Shown piece by piece: positions 33,980 to 45,900 of a DNA stretch of 64,000 nt (its first letter is position 1; each line of letters starts with the position of its first letter). The stretch is from Actinostola sp. cb2023 (taxonomy: Eukaryota; Cnidaria; Anthozoa; Actiniaria; Actinostolidae), in assembly GCA_033675265.1 (NCBI GenBank), contig JAUJYZ010001396.1:1-64000 (forward strand), given 5' to 3'. The notes beneath the pieces are model-generated. The model had not been told where the DNA came from. It was given only the letters and a program-made list of their open reading frames with translations, and ran no database searches. Position numbers and translations under genes: made by a program.

Positions 33980-35123
33980 CTTTATTTTACAAGGGAATAC
34001 ATATTACAGCAAGAGCAACAAGTGTTGTCATCCAAGATGGCGGCCAAAATTTAAAAAGGTAAATTTCCCACTAAATTCAAGCTTAAAGTTGATACACCTC
34101 ACTTAATTTCACTATAAATTGATAATATAAATCAGATAAAACTAAAAGACATTTAATTTTGTACAAATTTCTTGATTTCTACAATGACCACAATTCTCTA
34201 AAACTTTGCAAAGAATCAATTTGATAGGATTCATAACTGAATTTTAGTTCTAATTTTTGTGCTCTATGACGTCACTTGCAACTCAAGAGTGCAGCTGAAT
34301 GCACTCGCTATCGCTCCTCCATTCACTTGCTAGCATTTCAAGAGCTCAGGCGTGCATCATTTTTGTATAGAACATAGAAATTTCTATTTTGTATTTGTTA
34401 AATGAATGACTGCACACTTCATAAATTATTTAATCAAGGCACGAAAACGATATAAAAATACCTTAAACACCTAGAAATGTTCTGTATTTCTAATGATAGG
34501 GTCCTACAAGGCTAAAACTGACCAAACCCGTAGTTGGAGCTATCCAAGGGCATGCTGTGGGGGGTGGTCTGGAGTTGGCATTGATGTGTGATTTGAGGAT
34601 AGCAGAGGAAAGTACTGTCTTTGGTTTCTTTAATCGGAGATTTGGTAAGCCTGAATCTACAAATTGTTCCTTACCAGTCAAAGCGAAAAATATTAAGTAA
34701 CATGCATTTACTAATTTATTTGTTGTAGGTGTTCCCTTGCTTGATGGTGGCGCTGTGAGACTGCCATATCTCATTGGTCTTTCCAGAGCCTTAGACTTGA
34801 TCATAACAGGCCGTGCAGTTCACTCAGACGAAGCGTTACACATTGGGCTTGCAAATAGAGTGGTACCTAATGGCAGTGCCGTCGAGGCAGCCATCAAGTT
34901 GGCCACACAAATTGCCAAGTTTCCCCAAGATGCCTTGAAAGCTGATCGAAAGAGTGCATTCTACTCTGCGTTCAATGCTGATTCATTTTATGATGCTCTC
35001 ACTTATGAATACCGCAAAGGTGTCAAAATGCCAATTATCAAGGAGATGATTGCAGAGGCTCAGAAATCCAAGAGTGGCATTGGGAAGGAGGATTCTCAGA
35101 TTGAAGAATGGCTCAAAGAATGA
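31131..35123 (+). CDS. Enoyl-CoA hydratase/isomerase family protein, tandem paralogue lacking the presequence
   Basis: Three exons in the same phases as the upstream copy: 31131-31409, 34500-34644 and 34729-35123, 272 residues. It begins [15 protein letters not shown], whereas the upstream protein has 22 more residues of presequence before [12 protein letters not shown]. The rest is nearly identical, including FCSGYDL, VGGGLEL and GFFNRRFG, and all splice sites and the stop are intact, so the gene looks expressible. Without the Arg-rich leader the product should stay in the cytosol (inference). Intron 1 has grown from 356 bp to about 3.1 kb by repeat insertions. Homology to the upstream gene starts only about 33 bp before the ATG, directly after a MITE, so the original promoter was not copied. 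The C-terminus differs slightly (ends QIEEWLKE). Confidence 0.88.
32090..32575. repeat. Repeat unit A, inverted copy, with a nested GTCCACAC-type MITE
   Basis: Reverse complement of 27286-28037 without its 437-bp insert. It carries its own insertion at about 32393-32533 with inverted ends ACCCCGGTCCACACT / AGTGTGGACGGGGCCT that the other copy lacks, flanked by TTAA/TTAG. Confidence 0.75.
32700..32919. repeat. Paired palindromes ATTAGTATTCTCTATATAG
   Basis: ATTAGTATTCTCTATATAGA and its complement form two near-identical palindromes at about 32798 and 32868, separated by ACAAAG-rich sequence. Probably an inverted-repeat element. Confidence 0.6.
32920..33083. mobile_element. MITE, GAGTGCAAA family, copy 3
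   Basis: Ends GAGTGCAAATATTATATCCA / ATATAATATTTGCACTC with TA flanks, in intron 1 of the second ECH-family gene. Confidence 0.82.
33406..33597 (-). pseudogene. Candidate terminal exon or relic coding a Lys/Glu-rich peptide
   Basis: After an acceptor-like GTGACTTCAG, 63 codons stay open in phase 0 from TGG to a TAA (begins [20 protein letters not shown], later [19 protein letters not shown]). Composition suggests a short coiled coil. There is no ATG, no recognised family and no upstream exon assigned. It lies antisense in intron 1 of the second ECH-family gene, so it may be a decayed passenger. Confidence 0.25.
33610..34499. repeat. Distal part of the enlarged intron 1 of the second ECH-family gene
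   Basis: An (AAT)n run at 33942-33978, CAAGATGGCGGCC at about 34031, and a fragment of the hairpin element of 26034 at about 34335-34380 (AGAGCTCAGGCGTGCATCAT). No coding sequence is recognised. Confidence 0.55.
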
Positions 35124-35274
35124 TCAAAAATGACCACTAGTAAAAACACCCCCGACTTATTCCTATTGAAAATGAAAACAAAAATGCATGTGTGTCATCA
35201 TTACAGTTATTGTAAAATATTATATTTTGATTCACTAATATCTCAACTCGAGCTCTATCAAGGTACAATATTGT

Positions 35275-35370
35275 CATGCTCGAGAATCCATCGGTGCTCT
35301 TCGGCGTGGGCTCGGAAATCGCTCCATTTCCGAGCCCACGCCGAAGAGCACCGATGGATTATCGAGCATG
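35275..35370. mobile_element. 96-bp near-perfect hairpin element with 9-bp target duplication
   Basis: Arms of about 46 bp begin CATGCTCGAGAATCCATCGG and return with one mismatch around a short loop. CAATATTGT flanks both sides (35266-35274 and 35371-35379). The upstream paralogue at about 25492 has a single CAATATTGT and no insert. Confidence 0.9.
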
Positions 35371-35706
35371 CAATATTGTAGACCTGTGTAGTTTTTACAC
35401 GCACTTCACTGGTAGTTTTACGTGTGCGCACTGGTTGAGGACTGCACCGAATATTGTATAAGTGATTGTAGTTGGAGGATGTAAGAGAAGTTGAAGATAA
35501 AATGTTCTTAAAGCTGTATTGATGTTGGAAGCAAAAAAATATTACTGAATATTATCTAGCTATGTGTGTAAGGAAGAATGATATTCAGCGTAAGTACTCG
35601 AGTCTTCAGGAAATGGGTGTAGTAAACTAGGGTTTCAAGATTTATGAAGGAATATTGTGATGTGTGTACAACAGTATTGATATTAAATTTATAAACTGAA
35701 AAATTC

Positions 35707-35712
35707 AATAAA
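35707..35712 (+). terminator. Poly(A) signal of the second ECH-family gene
   Basis: AATAAA in 3' flanking sequence that is duplicated from the first gene. Two insertions, at 35275 and 35814, separate it from the original context. Confidence 0.5.
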
Positions 35713-35813
35713 AACTACTCAAACGAAAACCTTTGTAGTTTTCTCTCTCGCAAAAGAAGAGTATTATATAGGAGTTGGCTATCTGCCTGGTTTTCACTGG
35801 CAGTGCAATCATA

Positions 35814-35930
35814 GAGTGATGCATGGCACTTATAACCCGTGAAACAAAATATAATAGTAACTATGGAATTAGTGTCTGGTATTATCTACTTGGCTAATAT
35901 CTGTTTCACGGGTTAAGTGCCATCACACTC
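35814..35930. mobile_element. 117-bp MITE, GAGTG family, copy 4, confirmed by an empty site
   Basis: Ends GAGTGATGCATGGCACTTAT / AAGTGCCATCACACTC, with CCGTGAAAC and its complement inside and TA on both sides. The first gene's 3' flank at about 25903 reads AATCATAAGCATG without it. Confidence 0.9.
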
Positions 35931-36029
35931 TAAGCATGGGAACTTTGCCTGTGAAAACACAAGAACATCAAATTGACAAACTTTTATCCCAGTCGTGCTT
36001 ATGTTTACTGTCGCGTCCATTTTCACAGT

Positions 36030-36965
36030 GAAATAATCTCTCTTGCACTTTATAGTGTCACTGGTTTCTTCCATCTTCCTCCTTTATATCACAATGAGTC
36101 ATCTTTTTAATCTTCCCAATGTAAAAAACATCAGAGTACGAATAAACACAGTTTTTATTGTTCAAGGGGAACACACATGTGTAAAGGGGCTGGGATGATC
36201 GTCGGAAAATTTGAATCACCAATTTGGGCGTGGCACCAACAGTATGACAGCGTTTTCAATTTCTTCGCATACAACCCTAAATGATACTGTGGTGGCTAAA
36301 AGTATTGGCGTTCTGTCGTGAACATCCTAAGTGATACCAAAAACTGCAATGTAATTTACACCCCTGAGAGACGACGATCATCCCCCACCAGGCCGCCTCC
36401 CAATCCAAGTGTGTCTAAATATGGCTGATCCCCAAGAAATTCAATATTAGAAGATTTTATTGCAACACAAATGAAATGACTGCACGAGACCCAATAAGTA
36501 TGACAGTCCACCTTTGATGTATTCAACTTCTGTAGGATATCATCATTCAAACAACTGAAAGTGCGAGTGGTTAGCTTGAAAACCAAGGACTACTTAGTGG
36601 GGTGGGGACAGTCAAAGTACTTTATTTTTGTAGCTGGGTTTCTGAGGATCACAAATACACCAAAGCTGGTCAAACCTGCTTTAATGCGAAGTAAAATTAT
36701 TTACAAAGTTCTTCACAATTTCATCAGTTTTTTGGTGTCGGATTCGTCATTGCGTTAAACAAATCTCTCACTTTCATTATTTGAAGTCATGAAAGGTGGT
36801 AAATACAATTGTGTTTGTTAGTTTTATATAAATGATGCTTAAAATAAGAAAATACAATAAAAATATTCTGTATAATTCTTGATTGCCAGTAATAGAATTT
36901 GTGAAAGAAATAAGATGGCTTATAAATTCATTTGGTTACTGTTATCACGCTCGATTAAAACCACT
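36030..36965. other. Convergent intergenic stretch between ECH paralogue and PHF7-like gene
   Basis: No convincing exon or MITE. Several TTTATT (minus-strand AATAAA) hexamers could end the PHF7-like transcript, for example near 36620. Confidence 0.4.
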
Positions 36966-39900
36966 CTAGCCGAATGCTTCGGAAGACAAGTCCAGAGTCT
37001 CGATGCTTTCATCATGTTTCTTCCTCTTTTTCAAGCCCTTTGTGGTTTTGCGACAAATCGCAAGTTTGAAGTCTTTCCTTTTTCTCTTCCTGGACTGAAA
37101 GTCTTCGTCACTACACTCACTGTACTTCAACAAGCTAAGCATTTTGCCCTTGGGTGAGAGTGACGATCTATGCTTCTTTTTGAGAGGTTTGAAAGTTTCA
37201 GCTGAGCTGCTGTCACCAAGATCACTGGAGGAAAGATGGCTTCCACTGCTGTGCGTTTTCTTGTCTAGTTTTGAGGGATGCGATGTTTGAGAGGTAGCAT
37301 TATGCGTTGACAGTAAAAAGCTATCAGCATCATCCTTGCCGACAGCACCATCATTGAAAACTGGCACAAATTGCAAGCTAGATGGTGTAAAACCTGTATC
37401 GTCACATGTTCTCAAACTTTCTTTTTTCTTCATTTTCTTCGCCTTGCGTTCTTTGGCGTAACTTGTATGCTTTTTCTCCTTAAACTTTCGCTTTCTACCA
37501 CTATCAATGCTAGGACTAACTGTTAGCGGCATCTCGTTTGCTGCATTGTGATCTCCGTCTCTAGCCGGCGAGTTACAATTGAAATAAAGACTATCTTCGT
37601 CACAGCTCAAGAACAATCCATCATCACTAACATCTGCAGAGCTTCCACTAATGTTGATTTCATGGCCCACCAGTCCGTTCATTTCTTCATCATTTCCTTT
37701 GCTGTCAGTACTACTCACATAACTGGTGCCTGCGTCACTATTGTCTCTACTTTCTCCTTTGCCACTATCATGTTCATCAACGTCATCATCAATAACTATC
37801 GAATCTGATGAATTTCTCACTGTATAGAGTTCACGGAATTTTCCATGGCCGCAATGCACTTCAGAGGGAACTCTTTTCTGGATCACTTTCACCACTTTGA
37901 TGCTATTGGAACTGTCGGTGTCTGAATCTTCAGCAACGGACTTCTTTACAGCCGGTACGGCTGTACTTTTTTGGACGAAATCATCTTCATTTGCACTCTT
38001 CTCAAAAACCCCACTCAGTTTTTGAATTGCATGGTCAAACACCTGTCTTGCCGCTTCGAAACAAGACTCTGAAAAATTAGTTTTAGTTGATGCAGGCCTT
38101 GGTTCACTCTGTGTAGGTATGGATTTAGATGTGTCGTCAGTAGAGGTAGAAATGGTTTCTCTTGATTTCCTTTTAGGTGGGGAAAGATTGGAACTAGTCA
38201 TGTATGTTGTTATAGATTTGTGAGACAAAACATCAAGTTTTCTTCGTTTGATACTGCGTCTGGTATCTGAAGATGTCTTGGGGCTTCGATTCTCTAAAGT
38301 GACATCTTTCCAACCATGACTGATTGGCATCTTTACCGCCTTGAAAGATGAAAGCATACTAAGTAGGTCTAATTGACGAGAACATCTGGGACTTTGAGTT
38401 AAAGAAGGCGACTCTTTTGGGGAACTTGGCGGCCTTGTTGGGGTACAGGTATTTTGTGTGGGATTCTCGTTCCTTGATGATTTGCTGCTAGTAACGCCAT
38501 GACTTGGGAATACAGCTATGTCATCATCCAGTTTATCATCAACAGAAGCACAAGGAGGGTCTGCAATGTCTGACTCAACACTTACATCAAGAGAAAGTGA
38601 AAAAGATCCATCGACTCGGCTCAAAGATGTCTTCTTAACAAATTTGCTGCGCTTGCGTTTTGTTTTCTTTACACTTAAATTTAAAGGTTTTTTGCTTGCA
38701 TGTTTTCTTTTAGCTTTGCTCTTTAAACTCTTCTGAGGACGTTTATTCATTCGGGAACCTTTTACAGTTATTTTCTTGTGGGTACTTCCTTGCTTGCACG
38801 CCTTTGAGGAACCTCTGCCTGTATCGCTATCCAGTGATTCCAATTGTGATGCTCCGAGATCTGCTATACTGGAAACATCAGAGGAGCTATCAACTAAATC
38901 AATACTTGAACCGTTAGGACAGGAATTAGGTGTAACATCGTTGTGATGTCTCTTTCTAATACAAGCTATGTAGTGACTTAGCAGTACATCATTTGAATCT
39001 CTTGATCCAGTCTTTGAAGTGATGCTGTCGCAGTCTTGGCATAACCACTGTGTCGGCATGTTACTCCAGCCTTTACACTCAACATGGGTTCCAGTTTGAC
39101 CACATGTGTAACAGAGGCAGATTTGCCACTGTTTTCCACTACAAAAAAAAGAATAAAGACTTCAGTAATTGTGGTACAGTCAGGGGGGTTAGACCTCAGT
39201 GATGGTGGTACAGTAAGGGGGGGTTAGACCTCAGTGATGGTGGTACAGTCAGGGAGTTAGACCTCAGTGATGGTGGTACAGTCAGGGGGTCAGACCTCAG
39301 TGATGGTGGTACAGTAAGGGGGGGTTAGACCTCAGTGATGGTGGTACAGTCAGGGAGTTAGACCTCAGTGATGGTGGTACAGTCAGGGAGTTAGACCTCA
39401 GTGATGGTGGTACACAGTCAGGGAGTTAGACCTCAGTGATGGTGGTACAGTCAGGGAGTTAGACCTCAGTGATGGTGGTACAGTCAGGGAGTTAGACCTC
39501 AGTGATGGTGGTACAGTCAGGGGGTTAGACCTCAGTGATGGTGGTACAGTCAGGGGATTAGACCTCAGTGGTAGTGGTGTATTCAGGGGGTTAAACCTCA
39601 GTGGTTCTGGTACAGTTAGGGGGGTTAGACCTCAGTGATGGTGGGACAGTCAGGGGGGTCAGACCTCAGTGATGGTGGGACAGTCAGGAGATTAGACCTC
39701 AGTGGTAGTGGTGTATTCAGGGGGTTAAACCTCAGTGGTTCTGGTACAGTTAGGGGGGTTAGACCTCAGTGATGGTGGGACAGTCAGGGGGTTAGATCTC
39801 AGTGATGGCGGTACAGTCAGGGGATTAGACCTCAGTGGTAGTGGTGTATTCAGGGGGTTAAACCTCAGTGATGGTGGTACAGTCAGGGGGGTCAGACCTC

Positions 39901-42900
39901 GGTGATGGTGGTACAGTCAGGGGGGTCAGACCTCAGTGATATTGGTACAGTCAGGGGATTAGACCTCAGTGGTAGTGGTGTATTCAGGGGGTTAAACCTC
40001 AGTGGTTCTGGTACAGTTAGGGGGGTTAGACCTCAGTGATGGTGGGACAGTCAGGGGATTAGACCTCAGTGGTAGTGGTGTATTCAGGGGGTTAAACCTC
40101 AGTGGTTCTGGTACAGTTAGGGGGGTTAGACCTCAGTGATGGTGGTACAGTCAGGGGGATCAGACCTCGGTGATGGTGGTACAGTCAGGGGGTTAGATCT
40201 CAGTGATGGTGGTACAGTCAGGGGGTTATACCTCAGTGATGGTGGTACAGTCAGGGGGGTTAGACCTCTGTGATAGTGGTACAGTCAGGGGGATCAGACC
40301 TCGGTGATGGTGGTACAGTCAGGGGGTAGATCTCAGTGATGGGGTACAGTCAGGGGGTTATACCTCAGTGGTAGTGGTACAGTCAGGGGGTTAGACCTCA
40401 GTGATGGTGGTACAGTCAGGGGGTTAGATCTCAGTGATGGTGGTACAGTCAGGGGGTTATACCTCAGTGGTAGTGGTACAGTCAGGGGGTTAGACCTCAG
40501 TGATGGTGGTACAGTCAGGGGGTTAGATCTCAGTGATGGTGGTACAGTCAGGGGGTTATACCTCAGTGGTAGTGGTACAGTCAGGGGGTTAGACCTCAGT
40601 GATGGTGGTACAGTCAGGGGGTTAGATCTCAGTGATGGTGGTACAGTCAGGAGGTTATACCTATAGTGGTACAGTCAGGGGGTTAGACTTCAGTGATGGT
40701 GGTACAGTCAGGGGGTTAGACCTCAGTGATGGTGGTACAGTCAGGGGGTTATACCTCAGTGGTAGTGGTACAGTCAGGGGGTTAGACCTCAGTGATGGTG
40801 GTACAGTCAGGGGGATCAGACCTCTCGGTGATGGTGGTACAGTCAGGAGGTTAGATCTCAGTGATGGTGGTACAGTCAGGGGGTTAGACCTCTCGGTGAT
40901 GGTGGTACAGTAGGGGGGGGTTAGATCTCAGTGATGGTGGTACAGTCAGGGGGTTATACCTCAGTGGTAGTGGTACAGTCAGGGGGTTAGACCTCAGTGA
41001 TGGTGGTACAGTCGGGGGGGGGGGGGGGGGGGGGGGGGAGGGTTAGACCTCGGTGATGGTGGTACAGTCAGGGGGTTAGACCTCTCAGTGGTAGTGGTAC
41101 AGTCAGGGGGTTAGACCTCAGTGGTAGTGGTAAAGTCAGGGGGTTAGACCTCAGTGGTAGTGGTACATTCAGGGGGGTTAGACCTGTGGTAGTGTATACT
41201 CACTTGTGTTCTCCAGAGAACTCTCTTCCTTCAGGACATAAACATGGCTTGGTGTCGCACTTGTTATACCTTTGCAGCAGGTCAGCATAAGCATCACCCT
41301 GCTCCCACACAGCGTCCCTACAGAAAGTGTTGAAAATTCAGAGACACTTAGATGGGAATATTGAGCAATTCTGTGCTAAGCTTTGCTCTGCTAAGATACA
41401 GCAGTAGTTGAAGGTCCCTGCAAGAACAACGTAAGTGATCTCTGATCAAAATCTAAATTCTCCTCGAGGTTCTTTGAACTCCATTGAAGAATTTGGATTT
41501 TGATCACAAGTCACTTGCACTGTTCTTGGATGGACCCATTCAGTTTGGTTAATGAAGGTGGACCATAAGTTATTGCCATTATCCTTGTCATCATCATGTC
41601 ATCACCTATCATTATCATCACCATTAACATCATCGATCATCACCATCATGATCAACATCAATCTCATCATCATCATCAACACCTATCATCATCATACACC
41701 ATTAACATGATATCACCATCATCATCATGATCAACATCATCACCATTACCACCATGATCAACATCATCATCCATCATCATCAATATCATCCATCATCAAC
41801 ATCATGATCAACAATAATTGACTAAATGGATAAATTTGGTCCAAATCTCAAGTAAATGGCATAAGCAACAAAAATATTCTTGTTAAATTATTTTTCTAAT
41901 TTTCTAACCTTTCTGGAATGTAAATACCCATTCGATTCATCTCCTTTTGAAATTTCTCCAAGTTGTTACAAATTGCGCACCGAAAGAAATAGCTCCCACT
42001 TGCAAGAGCTTGTTTCTATACAAATAAAACCAATCGTAACTTAATCAACATGTATTGCATTCTATTCACTATGCACATTGAATGGGATACCGTATTTCCT
42101 CGATTAAGCGCCCTGGCCACCCACTTATTTCAAATTTTGTGGCCAAGAGGGGCGCTTAAACAAGGGAGAGCGCTTAATCGAGGTGGGGGGGGGGGGGGGG
42201 GGGGGGAGGGGCAGGGGCGCTTAATATTAAAACTTGATTTGAACTTGGAAACATAACTTCAATATGGTACTACCATATACATGTAGGAACATGCCGTAAC
42301 TTTGTAATAAAACGAAAGTTGTATACCATATTCTGTAATCTCTTACTGTACCTCAAGGATGGCGCTATGTCGAATGCAAACAATATATGTTGTGGAGTAC
42401 CTCAAGGAAGCATAATTGGCCCATTACTATTTTTGATCTACATCAACGATTTGCCAAACTGCCTCGGTACAGCCTCCGCAAAAATGTTTGCTGACGATAC
42501 AAGTATTAGCACTTCTGCCGGTAGCCTCGCTGAACTCGAGCCAATGATAAATTCTGAACTTCATAATCTAAATTGTTGGTTAAGAGCAAATAAGCTAAGC
42601 CTTAACATTGCAAAAACTGAATTTATGGTCATAGGCTCCCGGCAGAAGTTGTTAGCTGAAGGGGACTATGATATTGTTGCAAATATCGAAAACACCAAAA
42701 TCAAGAGAGTCGACCACACCAAATCCCTTGGTCTCATTATAAATGATCGGCTCTCTTGGAGTAAACACATTCACGAAATATGTAAGAAAATTGCTTCGGC
42801 TATAGGTGCACTTAAACGACTAAGACCCTTTGTCACTCAGGCGGTCGCTATCCTGATCTATAAAGCACTAATTTTACCACACTTTGATTATTGCAGTGCA

Positions 42901-45900
42901 GTATGGGATGGACTAAGTGGCCATCTGAGTGACAAAATTCAAAAACTGCAAAACCGTGCAGCAAGGGCTATCATGAGGGCAAACTATGACACCAGCTCTA
43001 GCGTTCTTCTTGAAGAATTATGCTGGGACACTCTGTCTGTTCGCCGGAAAAAACAAAAAGTAACGCTTATGTTTAAGTCCATCCATGAATTCGCCCCACA
43101 ATACTTACAAGACCTCTTTACTCTTCACCACACCAATTATAATTTACGAAATTCTGATATTAAACTCGCACTGCCCAAGCCACGCACTAACTACCTTAAG
43201 CGAAGCTTTTCTTACAGCGGTGCTAAACTGTGGAATGACTTACCACAAAGTATCAGGTCAATCAGCTCACTTGATCAATTCAAGAGAGAAATTAACGGAA
43301 TTTTATGATCATTTAATTCCCACACGGCAATCATGTAAAACAGTAACATATGATGTAACTTATTTTTAATATTTTAGATAACCATTGTATTGTATTTATA
43401 CTGATGATTTTACCGTGTTTCTAAATAAACTTTATGTATGTATGTATGTATGTACCATATTTCATGGGGGAGGGAAGGGGGGTGCTTAATTGAGGGGGGC
43501 GTTTATTTCAAATTTTGAGGGCAAGGGGGGCGCTTATTCGAGGGTGGGCGCTTAATCGAGGAAATACGGTATGAATGGTGGAAGAATAGAAAACGTTTGC
43601 GCGTGTTCTGTGCAGTTATAGAGCATGTGGGGACTGATCAGAACACGAGAGAAGTTTTAGGAGAAGCATGACTCGTAGCGGAGTGCTTCTAGACACTTCT
43701 CGAGTGTTCTGATCAGTCCCTGCATGCTCTGTATAACTGCACAGAGCACAGCGAACAAGTTTTCTATTTCTTTTATAAAATACATGATTTTAAGGCAAGT
43801 TTTCAATTTTGTTCGGTACAACATGTTTGAATATCTGTGCGTGCGTGCTGTGTGATCTCATAAAGCATGTGGTATACACATCCTTTGGCCAATCAGAGTG
43901 AGCGTTATATCATAGTTATTTTATAATACATCTTAGTAACAGTAATTTGATAACTACCTGTACACAGGTGCGATGGAAACAGGAATTCTTACAGCAAGGA
44001 GAACTAAGAATTTTGATCCCATCTCTGCGATCGACATTAGATAAGCAGATAGGGCATAGTGGTGCATTTGTGTCCGAATGGTTTCACTCTGAGATGGACG
44101 ATGTTTTCGGCAAAAGGCACTGAAATGAAAAAAAAAAAAACATGAACAACAATGACGATGTCATAGGTCTCAATACTCAAAACTTTTACATTTAGATGCC
44201 ATTGTGCTCCTTGACAAGATGCATTTGCTTAGTGTCAGCAGCCTCAATTCAGACAGTGTAAACTATGTAAATATATTTGCAAGAACGGAGCAAGTGACTT
44301 GTAATCAAAATCTAAATTCTCCTTGAGATTCTTTGAATTTCAAAGGAGAATTTGGGTTTTGATCACAAGTCACTTACTCCGGTCTTGCAGGGAGCCCTTC
44401 AATAAGGACGCCTGTCTTCGGGGGGGATTAAGTAATAAAGAGAACTCAACCGGTATGTAATTATTATGCACAAATACCAAAGAGAATGTGAATTTTTTTT
44501 CACATTTGGACAATAGAAACCTTAAGTTTTCAATTCCATGGGTTATACATTTGTACATGTATGTGAGGCTAAATGTAATTTAGTCAAGGTTAAAATCGAG
44601 ACAATGCTGGCCAGCGGTCTTGCCTTGGGTACCTGCAGCGTGGGGGACCCATAGACATTTGCAGGCACTTACAATACATGTGTCATCCATTTGCTCACCC
44701 CTTTTGCTGTTCGCGGTGGACAACAAATCGAGAATCTCATTTAAGCTAAGCAAAGCAAATGAGTCCTTCTCGAGCGGTGCCTAACAACTTGAAAGTGGAG
44801 TATTCTCTAATGAATGATCCCCATGTCTAACATTATGATCATGAGTTGACAAATGCCGTGTTTACACTTGGAGGTTTACTGAAGTAACGAGTTACCGAAC
44901 CTTGGTAGAAATTAGATTTAGCTATTGTTTGTTGAGCGGTTAACCTTAGTTTTCTGATTTGTACCTTGGTAAAGCGCTCAAGTGTAAACACGGCATAAGT
45001 TGCATGTAGGTTTTTGTAAGTAGCAGTCTTGATATCACACTTTATCATTTCAACATGCTTAGGGATATCTTTTACTCTGCGTCTACTCGACCCAATGAGG
45101 GTTTATCACGTAATTTCAAAACTCAGAGGACAAAAAATGATTATCATAGCTGGAAAGAGCTCGTTGAAATTAGTAAACATGTGAAGTTTGGAAAAGATCG
45201 CTTCACAAATTGCGAAGATATGAATTTTCAAAAATCCCCCCGAAATTTTGTATGAAAACCTTTGTTGGAGGCAAGAGTTGCCTACCAGCATAAATTTCCA
45301 AAGGTTTTTGAAAATTCATATCTTCGCAATTTGTGAAGCGATCTTTTCCAAACTTCACATTTTTACTCATTTCAACGAGCACTTTCCAGCTATGATAATC
45401 ATTTTTTTGTCCTATGTCTCCTATACGTTTTGAAATTACGTGATAATTAAGGAATGGTCAACGCTTAGCGTGCGTCCATCGAGTTATGGAGCACGCGGGA
45501 ATTTGGGAGAGCACGAGAGAAGCGTAAGAGTTGCTCGAGGCGTAGTCGAGAGCAACTCTAGCTTCATGAGTGCTCTCCCAAATTCCCAAGTGCTCGATAT
45601 AACTCGATGGACGCACAGCTAAAGCGTTGACCATTTCTTTTATAACATAGTCACTGCAAATTCAAATAAAACGATTTGATTTTCCGATTGAATTCAGAGC
45701 ACGCGCTATGGCGATGACGTGAGCGTGTGTCCATGGGTGCGAGCGTGTGTCCGTGGGCTTACGGACACACGCTAACCAACCAATCAGAGCGCGCGTTATA
45801 TCATACCTATGTTATAAACCCTCATTCACCTGAAGTTCATTAACCAATCAGATAACAAACAAAAAACAATTGAATTGGCATTGTTAATGATAAAATTCTG

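Noticed and set aside
36966..39059. A separate 697-residue protein starting at [10 protein letters not shown]
   Set aside because: The Met is inside a PHD finger whose first cysteines are coded just upstream in the same exon ([13 protein letters not shown]), with good splicing to exons further 5'.
40632..40913. Plus-strand ORF with [11 protein letters not shown] repeats
   Set aside because: The 33-bp unit keeps any frame open. It lies in an intron on the opposite strand and has no start context or similarity.
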